Shown one piece after another: positions 15,801 through 26,800 of a DNA stretch of 64,000 nucleotides (position 1 is the stretch's first letter; each line of letters begins with the position of its first letter). A model generated the notes under the pieces. That model was not told the DNA's origin. It made no database searches and saw nothing but the letters and a program-made list of their open reading frames with translations. Source of the stretch: a virus. The translations under genes were made by a program, and so were the position numbers. The DNA lies in the IMG/VR virus record IMGVR_UViG_3300032579_000010, positions 1 through 64,000 of that record; one strand, 5' to 3'.

Positions 15801-17838
15801 TGCTAGGCGTAGGAGTGGTGGCTGTTGAGGCGGCGGTTGAGGACTTGCCAATGGTTAAGTAGTCGCCACCCTTAATGCTTGTTCCCTTGTAGAAACCGGG
15901 GGAAATGGTGACTTTTGCCAACGATTTTTCTTGCGAAGGGGGCGTCCAAAAGATTTCAGTACCAGCGGGTATTTGAAAGATTTGGTTAGGCAGGTTGAAC
16001 CCACCACCAGACTTGATTGGCTCAATGTGCAAAACGCCCGGACCACCAACAAGGTGTGTTGCGTTATTGGAGTTCCATCCTCCATTGGCAACAGCGGTTT
16101 GAGCGACGGTAACGGCTTGAGCAAGCGTTACTTTCAGACCAGCGCCGTTTTTGGTAATGGCTTGGTGACCGTCCAGTGACAAGGTTGCGCCAGCGGCGAT
16201 GTTGGGAAACAAACAAGCGGTGCCTGAGTTGTTAGCACTGGCAAAGTAGTTGTCAATCGCAGACGTAGAGGTAAAAGTGAAGGGAATAGACGTAACTGGT
16301 GATTGCGTGGAACCACTTACCGTCTTAGACACCCTACCGATAATGATTGGACCAGACGACGTACCGACGTAACTGACGTTGGTGATTGTGACGTTGGTTG
16401 TAATGTCGCCAATACTTTGACCATTGACCTTGATGCCGAGTTGGGTGACAAAACCCTTATCGCCAGCCTTTAGCGAACCCGGATTGGGAACCCATAGGAA
16501 AGTTCCGTTGTGATTGTCTTGGCTAGAAGGGCGAGACAAGAGCGGATAAACACCGTTTGAACTCACCGTGCCTGATGCGCCACCACCAGTTCCACCACGA
16601 CCAACCATAACAGTCTTGGTTTCTGCGACCTTGCTAGACCATGAAATAGTGCCAACACTGCCGACGTAAATGTCGTCTTGAATACCGTAGGTGACTTGTG
16701 CGCCCACTGCGTGTGACGTTGCGGTTGTGCCGTTGTAGCCACGTTGCTCGATGGTGAAAGTGTCAGCGGTCTTTGAAGTTCCGTCAACGTTGTTGCGCAA
16801 AAGGATTTGCTCATTGTCAATCTGCACCCAGAAGGGCGTGTTGCCCGTTGGGAAAGAAAGCGCCGCTACTGCTGTGGACGTTTCACCAGAAACCTTGAAT
16901 GTGCCCGTGCCAGTACCTGAAAGAGCGCCAACCGTTTGAACGTAACCGATTGCGCCAACGGGGATACTCGAAATAGCCGTTGTGGCCGAGAGGTTCTGAC
17001 GCAGAGGGATACTTGTTTGAGCAATGTCCAGTACGGTGTCGGCGGTATCACCACTCGCACCCGGCAGTGTGTTAGTTGTGTTGGCAGACCATCCACCTAC
17101 GCCACTGGTGAAGTCACCGTTGTCGTCAGATAGAAGGTTGTCCGTGCTTTGGATAACAATGTTGTTAAGCGAGTTGTCGTTGTCCGTGTAAATGGACATA
17201 ATGGGCGACTGAGGTTGTTCAATCACCACGACAAACGAAGCCGCTTCCCAGTCTCCCAGCCAGTCTTTTCCTTGAAACTGCTTGGCTACTTGAACGTAAG
17301 CCCAGTACATTTCACCACTGATAAAACCATCGTTGTGAGAAATAGAAACTTGGTTGGTTGTGTCGGCACCCGTTAGTTCGCCTACAAAGAAGGGGTTGGT
17401 GTCGGGGTCAAAGTCGGCAGATTTCACTACAAAGTCAGGGAAAATGCGGATGCGCCAGCCCGTTTGTGGGTCGCCGTCATAGTCGTCAAAGTCCCAAGAA
17501 ATGTAGTTGTCAATAACAATGTCAGGGTCGGCGCTGAAAACCATGTTGTCTGACGGGGCGAAGTTAATGTTCTTGGCGATTGGCGACGATAAAAACTCAA
17601 TGTTGTGACCCATTGTGCTTACGGTGACGTTTTCACCTTGGGCAACTTGACCCGTGACTTCGTGCTTGACGTTGTTAAGGTCTTTGGCTGTCCATTCGTT
17701 GCCGTTTGGTGTTTTGGAGAGTTGGCTTCCCTTAACTACCGTTTTGCCACCGTTGCGCTTCGGCGTGACTTCTTGTGGGGGCGTTTTCTTGCCCGTGGTG
17801 GAATCCTTGATACTGAGGCTGAGTTTGCTGGTGGACAT
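12886..17838 (-). CDS. large tail-tip protein with fibronectin-like domains (1650 aa)
   Basis: The ATG at 17838 (MSTSKLSLSIKD) is preferred: it overlaps the upstream stop as TAATG and has an AGAGG Shine-Dalgarno, whereas an upstream frame extension to 17898 would run 60 bases into the previous gene. The N-terminus is Lys/Thr-rich, followed by fibronectin-III- or Ig-like domains (ISWDFDDYDGDPQTGWRIRIF), several lectin-like beta modules, a short RGYNGTTATSHAVGAQV motif common in phage fibres, and Gln-rich helical residues near 1350. The last 130 residues (QGRDATITIVW...FIDMLNLGETLVLIDP) match a conserved minor-tail C-terminal domain. Role: tail-tip structure and host contact. Confidence 0.72.
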   Translation of the reverse strand: MSTSKLSLSIKDSTTGKKTPPQEVTPKRNGGKTVVKGSQLSKTPNGNEWTAKDLNNVKHEVTGQVAQGENVTVSTMGHNIEFLSSPIAKNINFAPSDNMVFSADPDIVIDNYISWDFDDYDGDPQTGWRIRIFPDFVVKSADFDPDTNPFFVGELTGADTTNQVSISHNDGFISGEMYWAYVQVAKQFQGKDWLGDWEAASFVVVIEQPQSPIMSIYTDNDNSLNNIVIQSTDNLLSDDNGDFTSGVGGWSANTTNTLPGASGDTADTVLDIAQTSIPLRQNLSATTAISSIPVGAIGYVQTVGALSGTGTGTFKVSGETSTAVAALSFPTGNTPFWVQIDNEQILLRNNVDGTSKTADTFTIEQRGYNGTTATSHAVGAQVTYGIQDDIYVGSVGTISWSSKVAETKTVMVGRGGTGGGASGTVSSNGVYPLLSRPSSQDNHNGTFLWVPNPGSLKAGDKGFVTQLGIKVNGQSIGDITTNVTITNVSYVGTSSGPIIIGRVSKTVSGSTQSPVTSIPFTFTSTSAIDNYFASANNSGTACLFPNIAAGATLSLDGHQAITKNGAGLKVTLAQAVTVAQTAVANGGWNSNNATHLVGGPGVLHIEPIKSGGGFNLPNQIFQIPAGTEIFWTPPSQEKSLAKVTISPGFYKGTSIKGGDYLTIGKSSTAASTATTPTPSTTASALNTAGTSASSSSATGTLTPKVEIVGYNSVNATQDFVVGFDPASAQPITFSSGDGSTPVYAIGNQNSNTSWTPGASADLIYLPLNALQITGTNLPTVTANQYVNYQVDAIGVPLGATISSNTASSVLPNGQTTFTVILTNGNIITPAYEGLNPDGTGSGQQYGGLTLTLIPSSSLIIKAGATKIPVVPFIPDANYPLGHASVSVFYPPYFGGELSGSTTTKPAKQTHALVMKTTQSGNAEISITNNGWFSSTSSWNAQANTVPVNAGLTYGFAAWATVVAGSASPTVKLFLDWYDQFGNWIQTDDGTRSLSNPTRHNPIPGVVIGSAGGSKSWKPVAMVAKSPISTVATGANFYSVTTTNNLLQGTGSSGSNQLVLNSSTFTSITSGTLIELDQYPVSELVQVSSVSGNTLTLVSNLLYDHTNAPMSTGSAYTLGTGITTALVAGTEITMGSGVTAVTTAPVKAGETTVPVRITSGTPTLTADTMTLGASYACPRILLEGVSANSVYGISNPMVKALTPDLYEGFTVLSTTLPTLQSPIPELNTPSPDRAFVLPPSTPTEGAGTIFLFDPTNDNGSYELHQGGGDPILDTVLSASASAGTTSLLLDSVEGLSINSKLVLNVYVSLPSTTQTNLDIRQAMYTGEMQEINEASQQLEQSLSQTKTYNGLTTAQLKKESSTVFTGTDTTETVLIDPSWDGSNNVVLQTPLKYNYQSGTQVNAFTTSITQSFAYAQKQGTPVAVFNWNRAGYTNTSGRSYYYSLEKSEDFGVTWNPVWNGSQLTPDSSGMASITDYDVIPNTVAFYRVTANSSYIDASSNSIVVNGVTSPPAQAPIVENQSWWLSSTSNESLRFPVLVQNGIQETQKHPVGVFYPMGASRPLTIAGVVQGRDATITIVWTDEDNWQNFIDMLNLGETLVLIDPVESERRYIFVSQDITATHQAASGKPYRSLSITYVEAAPPNFGFMYGQK

Positions 17839-20800
17839 TACGAAGTGACCTCTACGGAGTATTGAGGCTGGACGCTGTTGATACGGCTTGTCCGCCAAGT
17901 GTTGCCGTCAAACATTTGGAACTTGCCGATTGAAGGGTTAAACGCAATGTCGCCGGGCGCAGGATTGCTTGGCGTTTCGCTGTATGAAACGATTTCACCA
18001 AGTGAGTGAGCGTACTTTGTGGGGCTAAACAGACCAAGAACCCAGTTGCTACCGCTTTGTACTGGTGCGGTTGTGGGGTAAATGGTTTCTTGGGTTGCAC
18101 CTGAGCCAACCGATAGTCCGTAAGGTTTCACAAAAGAAACATTACCTAAGGAAAACGTAGTTGCTGTTGTTGTCGTGTCGAGGGCGTTTGAGGAAAGAAC
18201 AAGTCCACTAACACCGTAAAGGATAAATGTCTGTCCGTTAACGATTGGGAGAAGCGCAGGAGCGTTAGCAAGGAGCGTGGTGCCGTTAATGTCGACTACT
18301 TGTGTCTCGTAAGGGAACGCCGAGATAAAAAGTGTGCTTCCGCTGGTGGAAAATATTGCTTGCTTAGAAAGCGTCAAAGTTGTTCCGACGACATTCTCTA
18401 CTGTTGTGCCAGCAATGATTCCGCTACCCCAAACTTGCATACCCTGAGTTATACCTACCGCCGTAGGAACAACTACCGTCGAGGAAGATGCGGTCAGGCT
18501 TACAGTTGGCATTGCCGAGATAATGTACTGACCAATCCAAGCCGTCGCAGGTGGTGTGGCAATCGTAAGGCTTTGCGAGCCAGCGGCGCTAGATGCCGTG
18601 GTGGAAACTGTTGCTTGTTCGTTGCACACAAAGTCCGTAATGATAGGAGTGCCAGAGAAAAGACTGCCGTTACCGCAGTTGATTGCGTAGCCAGTTGCGT
18701 CGGTGATGTTCAGCAACATAGCGTTGTTCCACGTCAGCCAGTCTGCTGACGAAGCAAAGGAAACGATAGGGCTTCCTTCTTGTACGTTGCCGTTAATGGT
18801 GACCGATACTGCATTGTCGTCAAAGGCGTAAAGGGGCGTAAAGGGCTTGACTGGGATAAAGGTTGAGTGGGTGTCGGTGTGGTTCGCAACCGTGAGGGCT
18901 TGGCTTACGCCGTTTTCACTAACCATAATCACATCGCCAGCCGAAAGGTTTTCGTTCAGACCGACGACACAAACAGTGTTTACTGAGGTGAATACGCCGT
19001 TTGAGCCTTGCGACGCTGGGAAGTTGTAGTGCGCCGAGGTTGGTTGAACAGGAACATTAACGTCGCCGGGCATACAAATGGTCACAACGTCAGTGACAAC
19101 GGTTGAGCCACTGGTGGTGTTTCCTTGAAAGAAAATGCCCTGCGTAAAGTCAGTAATCGTTTGATTCCCCGAAGCAGTGGCGCTTGCGCTCATAACAATC
19201 GAACCCGTCAGCGCATTGACCGAGGCAATCGTGGTACCGAGTGGGATACCGTTGCCCGAAATAGCGTCACTCGCATTGAGGTTGCCCGTAGAGGATACAA
19301 CAAAGTTCTGCTGGTTTCCACCATACATAAGCGTCACGATTGAGCCAGACGGAATAATAGAAGGCAGTGGGGTTGTGTAGAGGTTGCTGACGTACTGACC
19401 AGCAAAAATGTCGCCACTGCCGAACGTTACGGGTGTGGCGGTTGTCGTAGCCGTGGAATAAACAGGATTATTGGTGCTGTCAACGATTGTCACCATACTG
19501 TTGATGCCGTCAACCGCTCCAATGAAGTTTCCACCAATGGTGCTCGGCAAAGCGTAACCAGAGATTGCTTGACCGACAGCGAGAAGCGTGGTCTTTGGTA
19601 CCTTGATGACATTGCTACCAGCGGTGGTCGAGCAGTTGTAAATGATTCCACCAAGGTAGAAGTTTGGAACATCAATCTTGGCGTATGACGTGTTGGTGTC
19701 AAATGAGGCAAGTTGGATTGCCGTCATGTCTGGGTAGGTGTCGTCCGTCGGGCTGGCAAGAATCAGCACGTTGTTACCTGACGAGTCAACCGAGGTTGAG
19801 GAAACAATCACGTTGTCGTCGCACAGTTTGATGGCGAATGGTGCGCTCGTAGGCAAAATGCCTGTCTTGACGTAGGGGATAGTGGTTGTACCTAACAAAA
19901 TGTTGCCCATTACACGACCAAGTTCAGGTGGCAAAATCGAGTTGAACTGGTAAATGGTTGGGAACATGGTCGGGAAACCAGCAGGGCTAGCCACTGCGAT
20001 TTCACTACTGTTGCTCTCAACGCTCGAAGCAACGGATGTATTGACCGTGGGCGAACCGGCTGAGCCGGGGGCGTACCAAGGCAGAGTCATTCCTACTTCA
20101 GCACTGGCGTTTACGGTGTCCGCACCAGTGGCGTTCGAGGCAACAATGGCTGGGTCGTTGATACCCGTGTGGGCACTACCGAGGATTGGGGCACCCTTGG
20201 CGTGTGAGTTGACAAAACCGTTGCCGATAGAGAACTTCACTACTTGGAGTGCTGAAGGTTCGCTGAGGTTGAGGATGACGTTGCCGGGTTGGAAGGCAAC
20301 CGCCTCAATGGTTGAACCTGCAACAATGCCGTTTGCCGTTATTGGGCTTAGCGTCGCACCAACAGGGAAAGCGTCTGAAGCCGTAATGTTGGTCGGCACA
20401 TTGACTGCGTTGTGGTTTAGCACAACCGCAGGGTAGGAAATCAAGGACGTAGCAACGTTTGTGATTGAGAAAGAAGCAGTAGAACTTGGCGTTCCACCAG
20501 TCCAAGAGGCTACCGTCAGGACAGTTGCGGTGTTCGAGACGATAACTGCGGTGCTACTTCCTGCGTTAATAAATGAGCCAGCCCACTGGTTTGTCGTCCA
20601 AGTAGCCGAGGAATCTGTCAGCGTCGTTGTTGAACTTGCCGTGGCAGTGCCTGAGAAGCCGACATTTGTGGTGAAGTTGCTAAGAGTTACAACTTGACCG
20701 TTGATGTTCGTAATATAGACACCAGAAGGCATACCCGTTCCGCTAAGTGAAGAGTTGACATACCAGTCAACTGGGTCGCCAATCAAAAGCGTGGTGGAAG

Positions 20801-23800
20801 ATGAAGTTGCACCGGGCCAGTTGCTTGACAAAGTGAAGTGTGTTGAGTCAGTAATCGAGGCGATTGTCAAAACGTTGTTTGTCGCCGCTGGGGTGAAGGT
20901 GAAAGTAATGCCCGTTCCAGTTCCGCTAGGGATTTGGTTCAGCGTGACCGTTGGTGTTCCCTGTTGGCTAAAGACGTTTGTAACGACGGTTCCAGCAGGA
21001 ATATTGGTTCCTGTGACCACCATTCCAATGGCAATCGCACCGCCCGTGATGTTTGTCAAGGTGTTCAAAGAGGCGTTTGGCGTTCCGTTGTGGGTACTGA
21101 TGTTTCCAGTAGCGGTAACTGTTCCAAGTAGCGCCGAACTAGTGACGGGCATACCTACCGAAAGGTTGGCTGTGGTATTCGACCCCGTACCGCTCAATGT
21201 CACGGTTGTGGAGCCGTTGGTGACTGACGAGCCAGACATAGCGAACTCGCCAGCAGAGATAGCAAGAGCACCGGGCGTGACAATGGCTGGGTTGCTTTGT
21301 CCACCGTGTGCGTTTTCAGTACCACTGGTCAGTGGGATAACGCTTGAGCCGTTCCAACTTTGTGCGACCTGAACGTACTCGCTCAGAAGTCCGTCGCTGA
21401 TGTAAAGGTTGTCACCAATAGAGATTCCAGCAGGGCTAACGACAGAAATCGAAGTAGCGCCAGCGGTAGTGACTTGCGCCAGTACCGTCGGTACGCTCAG
21501 AGAACCAAGTGCGCCCCACGCTTCTGAAGTTGTGAAGATGCCTGCGGTGAGGTTTGGAACGCAAACGGGTTCGCCAGCACTGTGGGAGTAGGTGAAGGTC
21601 TGGTTAGGAGCAAGAGTCCACTTCACGGGAACGGCTGGGTAATAGTTGGGCTTAATACTGGTTGCGCCGTCCACACGCTGAGAAACGCCAGAGAGAAGTA
21701 CGGCTTCTTGTGTGTCGCCACTACCAATAATGACGATTCCACCACTGACTGACAAATCGAGGTTTGCTACGGTCTGCCAAATGTTTCCGCTACTGTCGGT
21801 AACCGTCGAACTTGTTGGAGGCGGATTCACCACAATGGAGTCAGACGTACCAGCAATAACTGGCGTGTTGAGGGTTGTGCCGTACAAAGAGCCGACAACG
21901 GTGGGCGTAACTGATTCAAGGTCGCCTACGTTGGTCGAGCCGAAGTAGCGGTCACCAGACTGGTAACTCGCTACGACTGTGTTGGCGGAGTGGTTGTACA
22001 AGAACGGGTTTGAGCGTGTGATTACACCACTGCCCGAAGTAGTGCCAGCAGTAACATCAACCGCCGACTCGGTGCCAATCGAACCTTCCCAGACATACAC
22101 GCCTGACAATGGGAAGTTGCTGTTTCCACCAACGTAGCCACCGACGGGCTTCTGTAGGGTATTGGTCGCAGTGTTGATAACAACGGTTTCGCCGTCAATG
22201 TCCGAAGGAGAAACCATAAAAATGGTGTTCTGATAAACAAACTGGTTGATTCCCTTGTCCACCAAAAGAGCCATTTTGCTGGTGCTGTCCATTGTGATTT
22301 CTGGTGTTACTTGGCTAGCGAAGGTTTCGGGGATTGCCGAACTTCCGCCAGTGACGCACATACCGTTGCTGACCGTTTGGGTAACGGGCGAACTAAGGGT
22401 CAGGGTGATTGGAACCGACGTGCCGTTGACCGCCACAATGGTGGTGTTGTTGGGGATGCCCGGTCCGACAATGGAGTTATTCGCTACAAATCCGCTAGCA
22501 CTGCTTGAGTCTGAAGGCAAACTATTAGCGGTAATCGTTGCTGAACCTGCGGAGTAACTAGCCGAGAACGAGCCGATTGGGGTTTCACCACCAAGAGCAG
22601 TGTTAGACAAGTAAATGACGTTGTTTACGGTGTCAATGTTGCTGGCGAACGTGTTGAATGTCACAGTGGTGGGCCATAATGAGCCGGGTGAACCCTGAGG
22701 AACAACTACTGGGTTTGTAATGTTGATACCGAAGTTCTGTGACGTTGCCGTCATAGTCAGCGGAACACCATTGAACGAAAGTGTGTCGTTTTGCAAACGA
22801 AGTGTCGTTGATTTCGACAAGGTGATAGTTGTACCCGAAACTGCCGATACAAACGTGCCCGAAAGTACGCCAAGACCAGAAACAGCCATTCCAGTAATAA
22901 TGGACAGGTCGCCGTTGGAATCTACCGCTGGGTTGCTAGCGACGGTAATGGACGTGCCTTGTGAGGTTTGGTTGGCAACCGTGGTGAAAGACTGAGGCGT
23001 TGGCAACTGACCGCTACTGCTCAAGGTAATGAGCGAAGGCTCTACACCCGACGTGTAGGTTGACTCACTGGTTCCACCAGTCACGGATGCGACCACGGCG
23101 GCTGGCGATAGAGGCAAGTAACTACTTGAGTCTGTGACAATCCAACCCGACGAAGGAATGGTGAAGCCCGGACTTACTGGGCTAACAGTGAGGTTAGTTA
23201 GGTTGTGGGTCGCCGCTGAACCTGCTACTGCGTATGAACCCGTGTAGACATACGGCTCAAAGGTGTAGCCACCATTGACGGTTTCACCAAGTGCGTCAAC
23301 AGGGGTTACGTTTTGTGCGAGGTTGTCAAAGAAACCCGGCAAGAAGATGCTTTCACTAGCGTTGATTGGGTTAGTACCGACTGTTGTAGAACCTGACAAA
23401 ATCATTCCGTGAACAAACTGACCGTTACTTAGTTTGAGCCAAGTACCGTAATCACCAGTAATAAATCCTGCACTTCGTGTGCCATCTACTTCCGTGGTGC
23501 TTGCCTTGGCGATGGCGTTTAAGTACACACCACTTTCAGCAGGCAAGCCGTTTATTTCAAATCCTGAATAAGGTGCCAGAACGCCAACAACCTTTGAGCC
23601 GTTCAGCCCCCAGGCGTTGCCGTCGTCTTGGAACGTTACGCCTTGCCACTCTTGTGAACCCTGAGGTGGCAAAAGGATTGAAGCGCCGGGTGCGTGGTAG
23701 TTGAGCAACGGCGTGGTGAAAGTCACATAACACAACTGAATCGCTGGCGAAGGCTGGATAAAAGTAAAGTCCACGCCTGTCGAACTTGCCGTTGCCAACT

Positions 23801-26800
23801 GCGAAAGAGTAACCGTCGTTCCCGAAATGCTGGTGATAGTCGTACCAGAAGGAATGTTGGTGCCAGTAACCGTGTAGCCCACATACACCTTGGTGACTGA
23901 AGCAACAGGCAGGTAGCCCGAACTTCCAGTCGGAGGTGTGGTGAGGGTAATGGTCTTACCGCTGACGTTACCGTGAACGGTAACCTCGTTGGGGTGGAAG
24001 TCACTGACAACGCTTTGTACCGTAACTGATTCGACACCGTTATTCTGAGTCAGCGTCACTGAAGGGTTTTCAGTACTGTCAATCCACGTCGGTGGCGTTG
24101 TACTGCTTCCCTGAATGGTCAGAACGTCGCCGGGCTGGATAAGGGGTCGTCCGTTAATGACGTTGGTGTTTAGCCAGATGCTTTGGTCGCCGGGGCGAGT
24201 AATGCCGTTTGTACCGCCAGCACTAATCTGAAAGCCCGAAGCGTGGTGAAAAACGGGGTAGCCAACATACACGGTTGGGTTGATTGTGTAGGAGGAACCG
24301 CTGAACGAGAAGGACGCTACCGACTTGCTGGTGGACAAGCCTGTAGCCAAAGTCACGCTGAAGGTTGAGCCAGAGGCGCTAAACGAGGAAACCTTGTAAA
24401 CTTCAGGCGTGTTAGGTGCGAGCGTCGTGGGGTTGTAGTCAACAATCACCACATACAAGTCCTCGCCCGATGCTGGGCTAAAGAAGGAAGTGCTTGAACC
24501 GACGTTAAACGTTGTCGTGCCAGAGTTCCACGTTGTCTGACCAGCAGTAGATGGTTGCATTGTCGTGACGTTGCTTTCGCAGACAATAACGTCGCCACCA
24601 GAAGCGCCAGAGAAGATTTCACCAACAACAAAGGTTTCGGCAGAAGAACCAGAACCGACAGTGATGTGCTGACCTACTGAGTAGTAACCGCCAGTTCCTG
24701 CCGTGATTTGGAAAACGTTTGGAAGGGCGAATGGTGTTCCTGTGCCAACAATGTCGTAGAGGCTTTGACCGTCAGGACCGTAGCCATTAGGTAGTGAGAA
24801 CGTCGCCGTTGAACCACTCGCCGTTACGCCAGAGTTGAAAACCCACGGCTTATTCGAGAAATAGCCTGCTGATGAAGTTAGGGATGCGGAAACAGAGTAG
24901 GTCGGCGCTAGGTACGTCTGATTTGAATACTCGATAGCAAGGTTGCCGTAAGTATCTATCTGAGTTCCTGTGTATCCGCCACCAATGGTGACACCAATGC
25001 CAGCATCGCCAACGGCAATAGCGCCTTGAGAGGCGAATGGACTTGACGCTAACTGCGTAACACCGATTTCACCACTAGGAGTAAGGCTTACGTTGCTAAC
25101 AGGCGAGAGTTTGTAGTCCCAGAAAATAACGGGCGCACCAACAATGGAGGTTGAGCCAATGTACGAACTGGTAATCAGCGCAGAGCCGTTAATACCGCCG
25201 TCGATTGGGTAGTTAACAGCGTCCCACTGAGGGTTGTACAACGTAACGGCATAACCGTTTTGAGCACCTTGACCAGTTGAGTAGGACGCAGTAATGCTTT
25301 CGGCAATGTAGCGAGTAACGATAGTAAGTGTGGTGTTGGCAACAGTACCTGTCGCCGCTTGGCTTAAGGTAATAGTCGCACCAGCGCCGTTACCGCTCTT
25401 AGCCGTGACATAAGCGCCAGCACTTACTAGTCCGCCACCACCAGTTGAGTTGGTAACTGCTGATAAACCATTTGCGCTACTTTGAGGTACTACCTCACTA
25501 ACGCTTCCCGAAACGATGTTGGCAACCTTGCTACCCTTGGTGAGGTTTACTACAACGTTTTGAGTGTCGGGAACGGTTGATGCCGTGTCCATTTGGATGT
25601 TGTAAACACCATTGGTAGGACCAGTAATGCTGAGAATCTTTGCACCAGAGCCAATGCCGTTACCAGAAAGAGACGCACCAACGTATGACTGACTTAGCGC
25701 CGTTGAGGTCAAAAGTGTGTAGTTGTCGCTCGTTGCGCCATTGGATGTCGAGTAGACGTTGGCAGTGAAGGTTGAAGTTGTAGTTTGACCCGGTGCGTAT
25801 GTCGGCGTAACCGCCGTGACGATTGCTGTTCCGCCGGGCAAAATCTCACCGCTATAAGTGGCTTGTAAACCACTGCGACTTGTGACACCAGAGATGTAGT
25901 CGCTAACAATGTCACCGACAGAAGGAACAATACCTGAACTGCTACCGAGTCCCATATTCACAACGCTGGTACCAGTTATGTCTAAGTTGGTGTTGGTGAT
26001 TGCGGCGAACCAAGAATGTGCGGCTGTATTTGGCAACATAGGGGCAGTGTTAGCAATAAGCGTCGAGCCACTAACAAAAAGAACCGCTTGAGGAACGTTG
26101 GCGGGCCAGTATGTTCCCGTTGGGTCACTAAACGATTGGCTCGTTGTAATCGAACCGCTGATAATAGTAAGAAGTGGGCTACCGGGTGTAAGCGTTACAA
26201 CGAGTGCAGGTGCAGTTGAGGAAACGCCGTCAGGGGCAACGGTAAGAGAAATGACCGAGGGTATGATTTCACTAGTGGTCGAGATTGCTGGCGAGTTGCC
26301 CACACCAGTCTGCGTCCCCCAGTAGCCAGTGTCAGTGAACTGAACACTCGTGCTTGACAGTGCCGCCGTCAAAGGCTGGTTGAGGGTAATCGTTGTTCCG
26401 CTTACGTTGGTGACGTAGTAGTAGTTAGAGGCACCAAAAGCCGACTCGTTGCTTGTTCCCTGTACAAACATACCCACTTGGATTCCAGTAGCACTGGCTA
26501 CGGTCATCGTCTTTGAGCCGTTTGTTCCCGTAGCGGTAGTGGTGATTTGCCACGTTCCCGAAGGCGCAGGGTTGATTGAGTTGAAAACGCTTCCGTGCAG
26601 GAATGGCTCTTGATTGTAAGTTGCACGGACGTATCCGTAACTAGAGCCACTGCTGATTACGTCAGGCTCAGCGCCGAGAAGCGTTACTGGCGACGAAGCA
26701 CCAAACTGACCTGTGTAGTTGGTGGTTGACAGAATCGGGTTGCCTGAAGCGTCCACCATCGAGATAGTCCCACCAACACCCGAACCCGAAAGGGTAACCG

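Noticed and set aside
17839-17898. N-terminal extension of the 1650-aa protein into the preceding gene
   Set aside because: The ATG at 17838 forms a TAATG overlap and has AGAGG upstream; the extension would overlap the giant gene by 60 bases and begins with residues that only mirror its C-terminus in another frame.
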